From positions 1,505,001-1,569,000 of the forward strand of contig NZ_CP097298.1 of assembly GCF_023503965.1 (NCBI RefSeq): DNA of 64,000 bases, written 5' to 3'. Shown here piece after piece: positions 15,131-23,977 of this stretch (position 1 is its first letter; every line of letters starts with the position of its first letter). A program made the translations under genes and the position numbers. A model generated the notes under the pieces. The model ran no database searches, was not told the DNA's origin, and saw nothing but the letters and a program-made list of their open reading frames with translations. The stretch comes from Brevundimonas albigilva. GTDB taxonomy: Bacteria > Pseudomonadota > Alphaproteobacteria > Caulobacterales > Caulobacteraceae.

Positions 15131-16474
15131 ATGTCGCCTCGCCTCAAGGCCCTGCTGTCCACCGGCCTGTCGTCCGTCCTGGCGGGGGTCGTCCTGATCC
15201 AGGCGGCGCCGGCCCAAGCCCAGCCCGGCCCCAGCTATCTGCCCTATGACGCGCGGCGCGGGGTGTTCAGCTTCGCCCCCGGCCTGGACGATTCCCTGCC
15301 GGCCGTGGTGCAGGTCACAACCCTGGGCCAGTCGCGCGGGCCGACCTCGGACGCCGACGACCCCAAGCCGTTCGCCTCGGGCTCGGGCGTCATCGTCGAC
15401 GCGGCCGAAGGGGTGCTGATCACCAACAACCACGTGGTCGAGGGCGGTCGCAAATTCACCGTCGACCTGACCGACGGCCGGCTGTTCGACGCGGTGCTGG
15501 TCGGCGCCGACAAGGCCACCGACATCGCCGTGCTGAAGATCGTGCCGGACGGCCGGCCGCTGAACCTGTCGCAGGTCCAGACGGTCGATTCCGACACCCT
15601 GCGGACCGGCGACCTGGCCTTCGCGGTCGGCTATCCGCTGGGCCTGGACCAGACGCTGACGATGGGGGTGATCTCGGGCCTGAACCGCTCGGGCCTGGGC
15701 GACGCGGTCGAGGACTACATCCAGACCGACGCGGCGGTGAATTCGGGCAACTCCGGCGGGCCGCTGCTGGACAGCCGGGGGCGGCTGATCGGCATCAACA
15801 CCTCCATCCTGTCGGGCGGCTTCGGCGGCGGCAACGACGGCATCGCCTTCGCCGTGCCGTCGCGCATCATGCTCTATGTCGCCGAGCAGCTGAGGAAGAA
15901 CGGCGAGGTCAAGCGCGGCCAGACCGGGGCCCTCTTCGCCTCCCTGACCGCCGAACGCGCGCGCGAGATGGAGCTGCGCATCGTGCGCGGGGCCATCGTG
16001 GCGGACGTGGCCCCCGGCTCCCCGGCCGAGCGCGCCGGCCTGCGACGCGACGACGTCGTCACCCGCATCCAGGGCCGGCCGGTGGCCAACGCCGGATCGA
16101 TCAACGCCACCGTCGGCATCGCCGCGCCGGACTCGAGCCTCAACCTGGTCTATCTGCGCGGCGGCCACGAGGCGACCACGGCCCTGCGGGTGGAAACGCC
16201 CGAGGCCGCGCCCGTCGTCGTCGGCGCCGACCGCGTCGTGGCCTATGGCGCGACCCTGCGCGACGCCGACGGCGGCGCCCAGGTCACCACGGTCGAGGCC
16301 GGCTCGCCCGCCGCCCAGGCCGAACTGGCCGCCGGCGACCTGATCACCGCCGTCGGCGGCGCGCCGGTCGCGGACGCGCGCGCGGCGGGCGAGGCCCTGC
16401 GGGCGGCGGGCGAGACGATCGAGATTTCGGCGACGCGGGGCGGCGAGAGCGTGGCCCTGACCCTGACCCCCTAG
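15131..16474 (+). CDS. Periplasmic HtrA/DegP-type serine protease with two PDZ domains
   Basis: The 447-residue protein has a signal peptide (to about residue 31, ending APAQAQ). The protease domain has His in ITNNHVVEGG, Asp in ATDIAVLKI and Ser in NSGNSGGPLLDSRG. Two C-terminal PDZ-like domains follow (VAPGSPAERAGLRRDDVV and VEAGSPAAQAELAAGDLI). HtrA proteases degrade or refold damaged periplasmic proteins. This one is shorter than E. coli DegP, closer to DegQ/DegS-type family members. Monocistronic. Confidence 0.9.
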   Translation: MSPRLKALLSTGLSSVLAGVVLIQAAPAQAQPGPSYLPYDARRGVFSFAPGLDDSLPAVVQVTTLGQSRGPTSDADDPKPFASGSGVIVDAAEGVLITNNHVVEGGRKFTVDLTDGRLFDAVLVGADKATDIAVLKIVPDGRPLNLSQVQTVDSDTLRTGDLAFAVGYPLGLDQTLTMGVISGLNRSGLGDAVEDYIQTDAAVNSGNSGGPLLDSRGRLIGINTSILSGGFGGGNDGIAFAVPSRIMLYVAEQLRKNGEVKRGQTGALFASLTAERAREMELRIVRGAIVADVAPGSPAERAGLRRDDVVTRIQGRPVANAGSINATVGIAAPDSSLNLVYLRGGHEATTALRVETPEAAPVVVGADRVVAYGATLRDADGGAQVTTVEAGSPAAQAELAAGDLITAVGGAPVADARAAGEALRAAGETIEISATRGGESVALTLTP

Positions 16475-16795
16475 ATCGGGACCGAACCGGGCCCCGGACA
16501 GCGAAACGCCCGCCTTGCCGGGGAGGGGGAGGGGTTCGGCAGGACGGGCGCTCGCTTGGAGGAAGCATCGGCCGCCGGAGCCCTTTGATGGAAACATCCA
16601 GGGGGCTGGGGGCTGTTCAGGATCCGGACGCTTCCGAACTCCGACGAGCCGATGATCGATGTGTCGCTCTCCAAACGGGCGGGCGAAGGACCGAAAGGGG
16701 GCCTTTTCGTGTCGTGCGCGAAAACCCTGGCGCGCGCCCGCCAGACGCGCGCCCGGGAGACTGGCGCCGGGGCCGCATCGGCCTAAGTTGAAGCC
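16475..16795. other. Intergenic region with no well-supported gene
   Basis: Between the HtrA stop and the DUF2794 gene. A 67-codon open frame on the minus strand (16471-16674) shares the CTAG stop with htrA, but its product is Pro/Ser-rich without any known pattern and I do not call it. The rest is GC-rich with a G-tract around 16521-16536. No clear terminator or promoter is visible. Confidence 0.5.
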
Positions 16796-17134
16796 ATGAG
16801 CCAGGACCCCGCCGTCGCCGCCCCGCCCCTGCCCGGCCCGGTCTTCTTCGACCGGCGCGAACTGGACCTGATCCTGCGGGTCTATGGGCGGATGGTGGCC
16901 CAGGGCGAATGGCGCGATTATTCCGTCGTCGGCCACAAGGACTTCGCCGAGTTCGCCGTCTTCCGCCGCTCGGGCGACGCCCCGGCCTACCGCATCGAGA
17001 AACGCCCCGCCCTGCAGACCCGTCAGGGCCAGTGGGCCGTCATCGGCGACGGCGGCCAGGTCTTGCGCCGCGGCCGCGACCTGGCACAGGCCCTGCGCGT
17101 CTTCGACGGCCGCCGGTTCCAGGTGGTGGACTAG
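16796..17134 (+). CDS. DUF2794 family protein
   Basis: The 112-residue cytoplasmic protein matches DUF2794 in FFDRRELDLILRVYGRMVAQGEWRDYSV, HKDFAEFAVFRR, YRIEKRPALQTRQGQW and VLRRGRDLAQALRVFDGR. The family is nearly confined to alphaproteobacteria and has no assigned function. The ATG is preceded by TTGAAGCC. Convergent with the exported-protein gene to the right. Confidence 0.85.
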   Translation: MSQDPAVAAPPLPGPVFFDRRELDLILRVYGRMVAQGEWRDYSVVGHKDFAEFAVFRRSGDAPAYRIEKRPALQTRQGQWAVIGDGGQVLRRGRDLAQALRVFDGRRFQVVD

Positions 17135-17216
17135 CGCGGGGGTCTTCACCTCGCGGATGCGTGCGCCCTCGACGGCCCACATTTGTCGCCCGCCATGGCG
17201 TAGATCGTCGTCCTGT

Positions 17217-17924
17217 TCAGCAGGGACAGGAAAACGTGCACCTCCAGCGGCTGAGGCGCGACGACCAGGTTCGTGACGAGACCGACCATCCGCCCCCTTG
17301 GGTCGCCTGCCGCCTGTCCATGTTCAGGCAGCCGCCCGACAGCTGCTCTCTACGTTCGACGGCGCGGCCGTCGGCGCTGACGTGAAAGCGGTAGTGGCCG
17401 CCCATCGGCACGACGTCAGCGTCCGTGGTCGCCGCCAGCAGCCAGACCAGCCAGCCCTCCCCGTCCGGGTCCGGCAGGACCACGGCGTTGTAGCGGGCGG
17501 CGCAACGCAGGGGGCCGAAGGCGTCGGCGGCGGCGGTCCGGGCCTGGAAACGCGCGGCTTCGTCGGACGTCAACGCCGGATCGGCGGCGTCCGTCACGGC
17601 GCCGGCCTGCAAGCGGGCGTCCACCACGACGTCCTTGAACGCCTGGGGCGCCTCGCGCGAGCCCTTGAGGAACCGAACCCGCTGACCGTCGCCTTCCTCG
17701 ACCACGACCCAACCGATCAGACCGTCGGGAGGCTGGCCGCCGGACTGCGCCAGAAGGGCGTCGGTTGCGCGCGCGGCGGCGACGTCCTGGCGCCAGATCG
17801 CCTGCCCCAGACGCGCGGTCTCGTCGATGGACCAGACGCTCACCGGCTCGGGGGCCTGCTGCCGGGCGGACACGGGCGACGCCAGGGCCGCCGCGGCGAG
17901 CAGGGGGACGAGCAGGCGGCGCAT
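17217..17924 (-). CDS. Exported protein of unknown function, frameshifted in its C-terminal part
   Basis: The start MRRLLVPLLAAAALASPVSA is a clear signal peptide, preceded by a GGAG ribosome site. The mature part includes SVWSIDETARLGQAIWRQDVAAARATDALLA and LRCAARYNAVVLPDPDGEGWLVWLLAATTDADVVPMGGHYRFHVS. Near 17290 (a GGGGGCGG run) the frame switches. A more protein-like continuation, MVGLVTNLVVAPQPLEVHVFLSLL, is found in another frame and runs to about 17131. The 17217 stop is therefore probably an artefact of the break. No known domain. Confidence 0.65.
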   Translation of the reverse strand: MRRLLVPLLAAAALASPVSARQQAPEPVSVWSIDETARLGQAIWRQDVAAARATDALLAQSGGQPPDGLIGWVVVEEGDGQRVRFLKGSREAPQAFKDVVVDARLQAGAVTDAADPALTSDEAARFQARTAAADAFGPLRCAARYNAVVLPDPDGEGWLVWLLAATTDADVVPMGGHYRFHVSADGRAVERREQLSGGCLNMDRRQATQGGGWSVSSRTWSSRLSRWRCTFSCPC

Positions 17925-17990
17925 GCAAGACTCCGAAACACGACGCCCGCACACAACCCCGAAGCGACGCGCGGAGCAAGTCTGCGGGCA

Positions 17991-18017
17991 AAAAGAAAGG
18001 GCCCCAAGGGGCCCTTT
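17991..18017 (-). terminator. Intrinsic terminator of the Bax1-type gene
   Basis: A 10-bp stem (AAAGGGCCCC/GGGGCCCTTT, 17996-18017) is followed, reading leftwards, by TTTCTTTTT. It begins 24 bases after the stop of the Bax1-type gene. Confidence 0.85.
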
Positions 18018-18040
18018 CCACATCCGACTGTCGCCCGTCG

Positions 18041-18790
18041 TCAGTTCCGGTTGCCGCCCATGAAGGCCAGCAGGAACTGGAACAGGTTGATGAAGTTGAT
18101 GAACAGGCTCAGCGCGCCGAAGCCGGTGGCCACGCCCATCGCGTTCTGGTCGCCGCCCAGGGCGTAGTAGGTCATCTTCAGCCGCTGGGTGTCATAGGCG
18201 ATCAGGCCCGAGAAGATCAGCACGCCCAGGCCGCTGATGATCAGGTAGAACATCCCCGACTGCAGGAACATGTTGACGATCGAGGCCAGGATCAGGCCGA
18301 TCACGCCCATGATCAGGAAGGTGCCCATGCCCGACAGGTCCTTCTTGGTGGTGTAGCCCACCAGCGACAGGCCGCCGAAGGCCGCCGCCGTGACCAGGAA
18401 GGTCGAGACCAGGCTGCCGCCCGTATAGCGCAGGAACAGGATGCCCAGGCCCGCGCCGATGGTGGCGACCACGGCCCAGTACAGCATGTTCACGCCGCGC
18501 GCCGTCGGGTTCTTCATGAAGAACATCGAGCCGAACAGCATCACCAGCGGCGAGAACTGGACGATCATGCCCAGCACCGTCAGGCCGATGCGGCCGTCGG
18601 GGCCGACGGCGAACAGCATCTGCTGCACCGCCGGCACATTGCCGGTGACATAGGCGAGGGCCGCCGCGACCAGCAGGCCCAGCGCCAGCTTGTTATAGAC
18701 GCCCAGCATGAAGGACCGCAGGCCGGCGTCGACGGACATGTCGGCCGTCTGCGGCAGCGGGCGGGCGTAGCCGTTGTTGAAATCGCTCAT
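18041..18790 (-). CDS. Bax inhibitor-1/YccA-type integral membrane protein
   Basis: This is a 249-residue protein starting MSDFNNGYARPLPQ. It has about seven membrane helices (KLALGLLVAAALAYVTG, VVATIGAGLGILFLRYT, FLIMGVIGLILASIVNMF, FYLIISGLGVLIFSGLIAYDT) and a C-terminal half-helix (FINFINLFQFLLAFMGG). The GLIAYDTQRLK signature with its Asp near the C-terminus is typical of the Bax1/TMBIM family. Members act as calcium-leak channels or modulate FtsH-type proteolysis. A GC-rich hairpin (18813-18832) lies between it and the divergent thpR gene. Confidence 0.9.
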   Translation of the reverse strand: MSDFNNGYARPLPQTADMSVDAGLRSFMLGVYNKLALGLLVAAALAYVTGNVPAVQQMLFAVGPDGRIGLTVLGMIVQFSPLVMLFGSMFFMKNPTARGVNMLYWAVVATIGAGLGILFLRYTGGSLVSTFLVTAAAFGGLSLVGYTTKKDLSGMGTFLIMGVIGLILASIVNMFLQSGMFYLIISGLGVLIFSGLIAYDTQRLKMTYYALGGDQNAMGVATGFGALSLFINFINLFQFLLAFMGGNRN

Positions 18791-18922
18791 GGCGACGAAC
18801 TTTCTCCCATAGGCCGGGGAAGGCTTTCCCCGGTCGTATGTCGCGAATATCGGGACGCGGGGGCGTCCCTGCAAGGAAAACCGGACTTGGAGCCGGGCGT
18901 TCCGGCCGCTACCAACCGTCGC

Positions 18923-19462
18923 ATGCTGCGCCTGTTCACCGCCCTGTCGATCCCCGAGGATGTCGCCGAGACGCTGCAGCGGCGCCAGTCCGGCCTGCCC
19001 GGCGCGCGCTGGCGGCTGCCGGAGGCGCTGCACGTCACCCTGGCCTTCCACGGCGAGATGGACGAACGCCGCGCCGACGACCTGGCCTCGGAGCTGTCTC
19101 GCGTCGGGGGCGCGCCGTTCCAGATCGCGCTGAAGGGCGTGGGGGCCTTCGGCGACGCCCACCGCAGCCACACGATCTGGGCCGGGGTCGAGACGCCCAA
19201 CCAGGCCCTGTCGGTCCTGGCCGGGCGCTGCCGGGCGGCGGCGGCGCGCGCCGGGATCGCCGCGGAGGCGCGCGAATACCGCCCGCACGTCACCCTGGCC
19301 TATCTGAAGCCCCAGACCGACCCGGCCCGCGTCGGGGCCTGGATCACCGGCCACAACCTGCTGCATTCGCCGCCGATCCGCATCGACCGCTTCGGCCTGT
19401 ATTCCAGCGTCCTGACCGATGCGGGCAGCCATTATCAGCTGGAGCGGGAGTATCTGCTGTGA
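18923..19462 (+). CDS. thpR: RNA 2',3'-cyclic phosphodiesterase ThpR
   Basis: The 179-residue 2H-phosphoesterase has the two HxTx motifs, HVTLAFHG (about residue 38) and HVTLAYLKP (about residue 120), placed symmetrically. FTALSIPEDVAETL is at the N-terminus. It opens 2',3'-cyclic phosphates at RNA ends, giving 2'-phosphates. Start at ATG 18923, divergent from the Bax1-type gene. Its stop overlaps the GTG of the acetyltransferase gene. Confidence 0.9.
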   Translation: MLRLFTALSIPEDVAETLQRRQSGLPGARWRLPEALHVTLAFHGEMDERRADDLASELSRVGGAPFQIALKGVGAFGDAHRSHTIWAGVETPNQALSVLAGRCRAAAARAGIAAEAREYRPHVTLAYLKPQTDPARVGAWITGHNLLHSPPIRIDRFGLYSSVLTDAGSHYQLEREYLL

Positions 19463-19995
19463 CCGGACCCGTGATCGAGACCGAACGCCTGATCCTGCGC
19501 CCGCCGACGATGGCGGACTTTCCCCGCTGGGCCCAGTTCCAGGCCGACGCCGAGACGACCCGCTTCATCGGCGGCCCCAAGACGCCGCCCGAGACCTGGC
19601 GCATCCTGATGACCGTCGCCGGCGCCTGGAGCCTGACGGGGATCAGCTTCTTCTCGGTTATCGAAAAGGCGTCGGGCCAATGGGTCGGGCGGATCGGGCC
19701 GTGGCGGCCCGAGGGCTGGCCGGGGCCGGAAGTGGGCTGGAGCCTGCACCCCGACGCCGCCGGCAAGGGCTATGCGCGCGAAGCCGCCGTCGCCAGCCTG
19801 GACTACGCCTTCGACGTGCTGGGCTGGGACGAGGCGATCCACACCATCGACGCCGACAACGCCGCCTCCATCCGCCTGGCCGAGCGGCTGGGCTCGCGGT
19901 ATCGCGGACCGGGCCGCCTGCCGCCGCCGTTCGACGCCCTGCCGGTGGGCGTCTGGGGCCAGACGCGCGACGAATGGCGCGCGCGGACGCGCTGA
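19459..19995 (+). CDS. GNAT-family N-acetyltransferase (RimJ/RimL-like)
   Basis: The GTG start overlaps the thpR stop (GTGA), implying coupled translation. The 178-residue protein shows ETERLILRPPTMADFP (strand 1), GRIGPWRPEGWPGPEVGWSL, the acetyl-CoA loop HPDAAGKGYAREAA and IDADNAASIRLAERLG, all typical of GNATs that acetylate small molecules or protein N-termini. The substrate cannot be predicted. Confidence 0.85.
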   Translation: MTGPVIETERLILRPPTMADFPRWAQFQADAETTRFIGGPKTPPETWRILMTVAGAWSLTGISFFSVIEKASGQWVGRIGPWRPEGWPGPEVGWSLHPDAAGKGYAREAAVASLDYAFDVLGWDEAIHTIDADNAASIRLAERLGSRYRGPGRLPPPFDALPVGVWGQTRDEWRARTR

Positions 19996-20056
19996 CGGGG
20001 GCAACCGAACGCCTGGACGCCGCGTATCGGACCTGAACGGAACGAGGATACGCCCG

Positions 20057-20584
20057 ATGATGCGCGCCGCCCCGATCGCCCCGATCGCCGCTGTGATCCT
20101 GCTCGCGCCCGCCGCCGCCCAGGCCCAGGCCCGGGCGGTCGACATGGACCGCTTCGACGGCCGCTGGTTCGAGATCGAACGCAGCCACAACAATGTGCAG
20201 AAGGACTGCAGCCGGGCCCAGATCGACTTCACGCCCCAGGATGCGCCGGGCCGCTATGGCCTGACGGTGACCTGCACCCGACGCGCGGACGGCCAGGTCG
20301 AGACCCTGCGCGCCAACGCCCGCGTCACCGATGCCGAGACGAACGCCAAGTTCCGCTTCACCCTGACCGGCCTGCTCAGCTTCGGCGGCCTTGCGGGGCA
20401 GAACTATTGGGTGTGGGACCACGACCCGGACTACGGCTGGGCGATCCTGGCCCTGCCGGACAAGTCGGACTGGTGGATCTGGCGGCGCAGTCCCAGCGCC
20501 AGCCCGGCCGAACGCCAGCGGCTTCTGGCCCGCGCCCGCGCCCTGGGCATGGACATGAGCCGGGTCATCTCCACCGGCGGCTGA
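20057..20584 (+). CDS. Lipocalin family protein (Blc-like)
   Basis: The signal peptide is MMRAAPIAPIAAVILLAPAAAQA, without a lipobox Cys, so the protein is likely a soluble periplasmic form rather than a lipoprotein. The lipocalin motif FDGRWFEIERSHNN follows at the start of the mature protein. Then come CTRRADGQVETLRANARV, AKFRFT and YWVWDHDPDYGWAIL, the conserved strands G and H. Blc-type lipocalins bind fatty acids or lysophospholipids and help maintain membranes. Confidence 0.85.
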   Translation: MMRAAPIAPIAAVILLAPAAAQAQARAVDMDRFDGRWFEIERSHNNVQKDCSRAQIDFTPQDAPGRYGLTVTCTRRADGQVETLRANARVTDAETNAKFRFTLTGLLSFGGLAGQNYWVWDHDPDYGWAILALPDKSDWWIWRRSPSASPAERQRLLARARALGMDMSRVISTGG

Positions 20585-20627
20585 CGGCGCCGCTTGCGGG
20601 CGGAACGGAGGCGGAACATAAGGGCGG

Positions 20628-21073
20628 ATGCCCGCCGCCGCCGTTCATCTGGAGCTGGTCTTCAGCCGTCCCGAGACCACCCTGTCGGTCACGCGCGGGG
20701 CGGCGCGGCTGCTGATGGACATGGGCTATGCGCCGCTGCTGGAGGTGTGCCTGCCCAACGGTCGCCGCGCCGACGTCATGGCCGTGGGGCGCAAGGGCGA
20801 CATCGTCATCTGCGAGGTGAAGTCCGGGATCGACGACTATCGGGTCGACCGCAAGTGGCCCGAATACGCCCCCTTCTGCGACGCCTTCTACTTCGCCGTG
20901 GCCCCGGAGTTCCCGCAAGCCGTCCTGCCGGATGAACCAGGACTGATCGTCGCCGACGCCTTCGGCGGGGCCGTGGTCAGGGACGCCCCCGCCTCCCCCT
21001 GGCCCCCGCCCGCCGCAAGGCCCTGACCCTGGCCTTCGCTCGCCTGGGCGCGCTGCGGACGATGCGGGACTGA
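20628..21073 (+). CDS. mmcB: MmcB-type DNA repair protein, frameshifted near its end
   Basis: ARLLMDMGYAPLLEVCLPNGRRADVMAVG, ICEVKSGIDDYRVDRKWPEYAPFCDAFYFAVAPEFP and GLIVADAFGGAVVRDAP form the MmcB-type nuclease-like core (PD-(D/E)xK pattern with GRRAD...EVK). In Caulobacter MmcB belongs to the DNA-damage response with ImuB/DnaE2. The given frame ends early after ASPWPPP. One more C in the C-run near 20996 restores APARRKALTLAFARLGALRTMRD, ending at 21071-21073. The coordinates include this tail. Confidence 0.8.
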
Positions 21074-21082
21074 GGGGCAGGA

Positions 21083-21140
21083 GAGCGCGGACCTCCGGTC
21101 CGCGACGAAACGCGGGCCTGCGGACCAGAGGTCCGCGCTC
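21083..21140. repeat. Nested inverted repeat between mmcB and actR
   Basis: The outer arms GAGCGCGGACCT (21083-21094) and AGGTCCGCGCTC (21129-21140) are exact complements. Inner arms GGTCCGC (21097-21103) and GCGGACC (21120-21126) are also complementary. This sits between convergent genes and may be a bidirectional terminator without T-runs, or a REP-like repeat unit. Confidence 0.65.
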
Positions 21141-21146
21141 CCGAAT

Positions 21147-21701
21147 TCACCTTGGCGCGCGCTTAGCCAGGATCCGTTGCAGGGTGCGGCGGTGCATGCC
21201 CAGGCGGCGCGCGGTTTCCGAGACGTTGTGGTCGCACAGCTCATAGACCCGCTGGATGTGCTCCCAGCGCACGCGGTCGGCGCTCATCGGGTTCTCGGGC
21301 GGCTCGGGCGCGTCGCCGGCGGCCAGCAGGGCCTTGACCACGTCGTCGGCGTCGGCGGGCTTGGACAGATAGTCGACCGCCCCGGCCTTGACCGCCGCGA
21401 CCGCCGTGGCGATGGCGCCGTAGCCGGTCAGCATGACAATGCGGGCGTCGGCGCGGCGGTCGCGCACGGCCTCGACCACCTTCAGGCCGTTGCCGTCCTC
21501 CAGCCGCATGTCCAGCACCGCGAAGGCGGGGGCGTGGTCCCTCAGCGCCGCCGTGGCCGCCGCGACCGAATCCGCCGTGGTGACCTGGAAGCCGCGCGCC
21601 TCCAGGGCGCGGCCCATGCGGGTGCGCAGGGCCTGGTCGTCGTCCAGCAGCAGCAGGGACTTGTCGGGCAGGGCGGCGATGCGCGTCTCTAGGTCGGACA
21701 T
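21147..21701 (-). CDS. actR: ActR/RegA/PrrA-type redox response regulator
   Basis: The 184-residue protein has a receiver domain (LLLLDDDQALRTRMGRAL, phospho-acceptor Asp in FAVLDMRLEDGNGLKVVE, VMLTGYGAIATAVAAVK, DYLSKPADADDV). A short C-terminal Fis-type helix-turn-helix follows (HIQRVYELCDHNVSETARRLGMHRRTLQRILAKRAPR). The combination and length are those of ActR/RegA, a global regulator of respiration, photosynthesis and carbon and nitrogen fixation genes in alphaproteobacteria. Its kinase partner is next door upstream (21801-23241). Confidence 0.92.
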   Translation of the reverse strand: MSDLETRIAALPDKSLLLLDDDQALRTRMGRALEARGFQVTTADSVAAATAALRDHAPAFAVLDMRLEDGNGLKVVEAVRDRRADARIVMLTGYGAIATAVAAVKAGAVDYLSKPADADDVVKALLAAGDAPEPPENPMSADRVRWEHIQRVYELCDHNVSETARRLGMHRRTLQRILAKRAPR

Positions 21702-21800
21702 TCTCGAAGGTTCTCCTGCCGCATCAAGTCGGGGCCCGAAGCGCGCGGGTCAAGACCGGGGTTCCCCCTGCGACGCTTCGACCCAAGACGCGGCGGCCGC

Positions 21801-23241
21801 TCAGTCCGCCACTTCCAGCGCCGGCCGCGCCCAGCGCACGGCCACGCGGGCGCCGCGCGGCGCGCCCTTGTGCTCGGACTGGGGCAGGCCCTGCCCGACG
21901 CTGACCTGGCCCCCGGTCCGCTCCAGCAGGGTGCGGGCGATGAAGAAGCCCAGGCCCATGCCGCCCTGGCTGGGGGCGATCTGCGGCGCGGCCGGGGCGC
22001 GGCGGCGGGCGGCGTCGGCGATCTGGGCGGCCAGGGCGCGCCGCGCCTTGCCCTGGGGGCGGCTGGTCACATAGGGCTCGCCCAGCCGAGGCAGGATGTC
22101 GCCGGGAAAGCCCGGTCCGTCGTCCAGGATCTCGATCTCGATCCAGCCGGCGTCGACCAGGGCCTGGACCCGCACGGTCGAGCGGGCGAAGTCGGCGGCG
22201 TTCTCGACCAGGGTGGACAGGCCGTGCACCACCTCGGGCATCCGGCGCACGCGCGGCGCGGGCTGGCCCGGCGGGGTGCGGACATTGACCTCGAACGCCA
22301 GGTCGAAGCCCCGGTGCGGCTCCACCACCTCTTCCAGCAGGGCCTTCAGCGCCACGTCGGCATAGAGGGCGTCGTCGCCCTCGGGCTCGCGCGACAGCTG
22401 GGCCAGGATGCGCGACAGCGCTCGGCCTGCTGCAGGATCAGGTCGGCGTCCTCGGCCAGGTCGCCGCCGGGGGGCGCGGCGCGCTGCATCTCCTTGGCCA
22501 CGACCTGGATGGTGGCCAGCGGCGTGCCCAGCTCGTGCGCCGCCGCCGCCGCCAGCCCGCCCAGCGCCGCCAGCCGCTGCTCGCGCTGCAGCACGTCCTG
22601 GGTCGTGGCCAGGGCCAGCTCCAGCTTCTCGGCGTCGGCCGCCACCCGCCAGGCGTAGCCGGCGGTGAACACCACCCCCGTCACCAGGGCCAGCGCCATG
22701 CCGAAGCGGTACAGGGTCGGCAGGGCGAAATGCTCATAGGGCCGCCACGGCAAGGGCTCGGACCAGAAGAACAGGATCGCCACCGCCAGCAGGGCCAGCA
22801 GTCCCAAAAGCAGCGCCTGGCGCGCCGGCAGCGCCGCCGCGGCGATGGTCACCGGCGCGACCAGCAGCAGGCAGAACGGGTTCTCCAGCCCCCCCGTCAG
22901 GCCCAGCAGCACCCCCAGCTGGAAGATGTCGAACCCCAGGTGCAGCGCCGTCAGCCGCCCGTCCGGCAGGCTGGCTTCCAGCCGCCGCACCCGCGCCATC
23001 GCGCCCAGATTGACCGCCGCGCTGACGGCGATGACCGTCAGGCAGGGCCACAAGGGCAGCGGAAAGTGCAGGGCGACATAGGCCGTCAGGATCGCCGAAC
23101 TCTGGCCCAGGATCGTCAGCCAGCGCAGCACGATCAAGGTGCGCAGCGAGAATCCCGCCCCCGGCGCGGGGCGTCGCGCCAGCCCTGCAGCATGTCGGCG
23201 GGCGGCGCCTGCGGCGCGATGCGGGCTTCTGTCGAGGTCAC
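21801..23241 (-). pseudogene. actS: ActS/RegB/PrrB-type redox sensor histidine kinase, frameshifted twice
   Basis: A GTG at 23241 opens MTSTEARIAPQAPPADMLQGW. After a break in the G-run near 23160 the next frame gives six membrane helices, including the ubiquinone-binding heptapeptide pattern GGLENPF, and the H box AAHELGTPLATIQ. A second break near 22425 lies inside ERCRAILAQL, the segment where RegB has its redox Cys. The third frame gives the N, G1 and G2 boxes (LVENAADFA, DDGPGFPGD, GGMGLGFFIA). The kinase senses redox state and phosphorylates ActR. Both breaks are single-base and may be sequence errors. Confidence 0.88.
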
Positions 23242-23285
23242 GCCCCCTCTATAGACCGGACCCGTCCCCAGCGTGAGAGGTCGTC

Positions 23286-23905
23286 ATGCCGCGTCGTTCC
23301 GTCCTGCTGTTCGCAGGCGCCTGCATCGTCTTCGCCGCCGTCCTGGCGCTGGTCACCATGGTGGTCGTCACGGGGCGCGAGGGGGCCGGCGCCGGAGAGG
23401 CGACCTCCACCGGCCAGCCGCTGGTGGGCGGCGAATTCCACCTGGTCGACCAGGACGGGCGGCCGGTCGACCAGACGATGCTGGACGGCAAGTGGAGCCT
23501 GGTCTTCTTCGGCTTCACCTACTGCCCCGAATTCTGCCCCACCACCCTGGCCGAGCTGGCGGCGGTGCAGCAGCGGCTGGGCGCCCAGGCCGACGACCTG
23601 CAGATCGTCTTCATCAGCATCGACCCCCAGCGCGACACGCCCCAGGCGTTGAAGGACTATCTGTCCTCTGACGGCTTCCCCGGGGAACCATCGGCCTGAC
23701 GGGCTCGCCGGAGCAGGTCGCCCAGGCGGCCAAGGCCTACCGCGCCTATTACGAAAAGGTCGGAGAGGGCGACGGCTATACGATGAACCACAGCCTGACC
23801 GTCTATCTGATGGGGCCGGACGGGAAGTTCCGCACCGCCGTCGCCTATGGGCTGGGGCCGGACAAGTCGACGAAGATCATCCAGGACGCCATGGCGCGCG
23901 GCTGA
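23286..23905 (+). pseudogene. SCO1/SenC copper chaperone, frameshifted in the C-terminal third
   Basis: An N-terminal membrane anchor (VLLFAGACIVFAAVLALVTMVVV) precedes a thioredoxin-like domain with the copper-binding CPEFC in FFGFTYCPEFCPTTLAELA and FISIDPQRDTPQALKDYL. The frame breaks in a CCCCGGGG run near 23683. The continuation GLTGSPEQVAQAAKAYRAYYEKV ... MNHSLTVYLMGPDGKF (with the copper-ligand His) is in another frame and stops at 23903-23905. Sco proteins deliver copper to cytochrome c oxidase. In Rhodobacter the Sco homologue PrrC lies within the prr (reg) cluster, matching this position beside actS. Confidence 0.88.
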
Positions 23906-23921
23906 ACCGGCGCCCATAATC

Positions 23922-23960
23922 CTTTTGCAGGGCCGCGCGTTCTATGCTGCGCTGCAAAAG
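23922..23960. promoter_or_regulatory. 9-bp inverted repeat CTTTTGCAG/CTGCAAAAG before the PHA depolymerase gene
   Basis: Exact arms at 23922-23930 and 23952-23960, 21-nt loop, fill most of the 72-bp gap between the sco and depolymerase genes. The CTGCA-type half sites resemble targets of the PHA regulator PhaR (inference). It may also be a weak terminator for sco. Confidence 0.4.
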
Positions 23961-23977
23961 CGGCCGTCGCCGCCGGG

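Noticed and set aside
16471..16674. 67-codon minus-strand gene sharing a CTAG stop with htrA
   Set aside because: No ribosome site, domain or conserved look; Pro/Ser-rich translation. The CTAG sharing alone is not enough.
14699..17182. 827-codon open frame on the minus strand across the HtrA gene
   Set aside because: Antisense to a complete protease gene. Only its last 99 codons (14699-14998) match a real family (DUF6356), and these have their own start.
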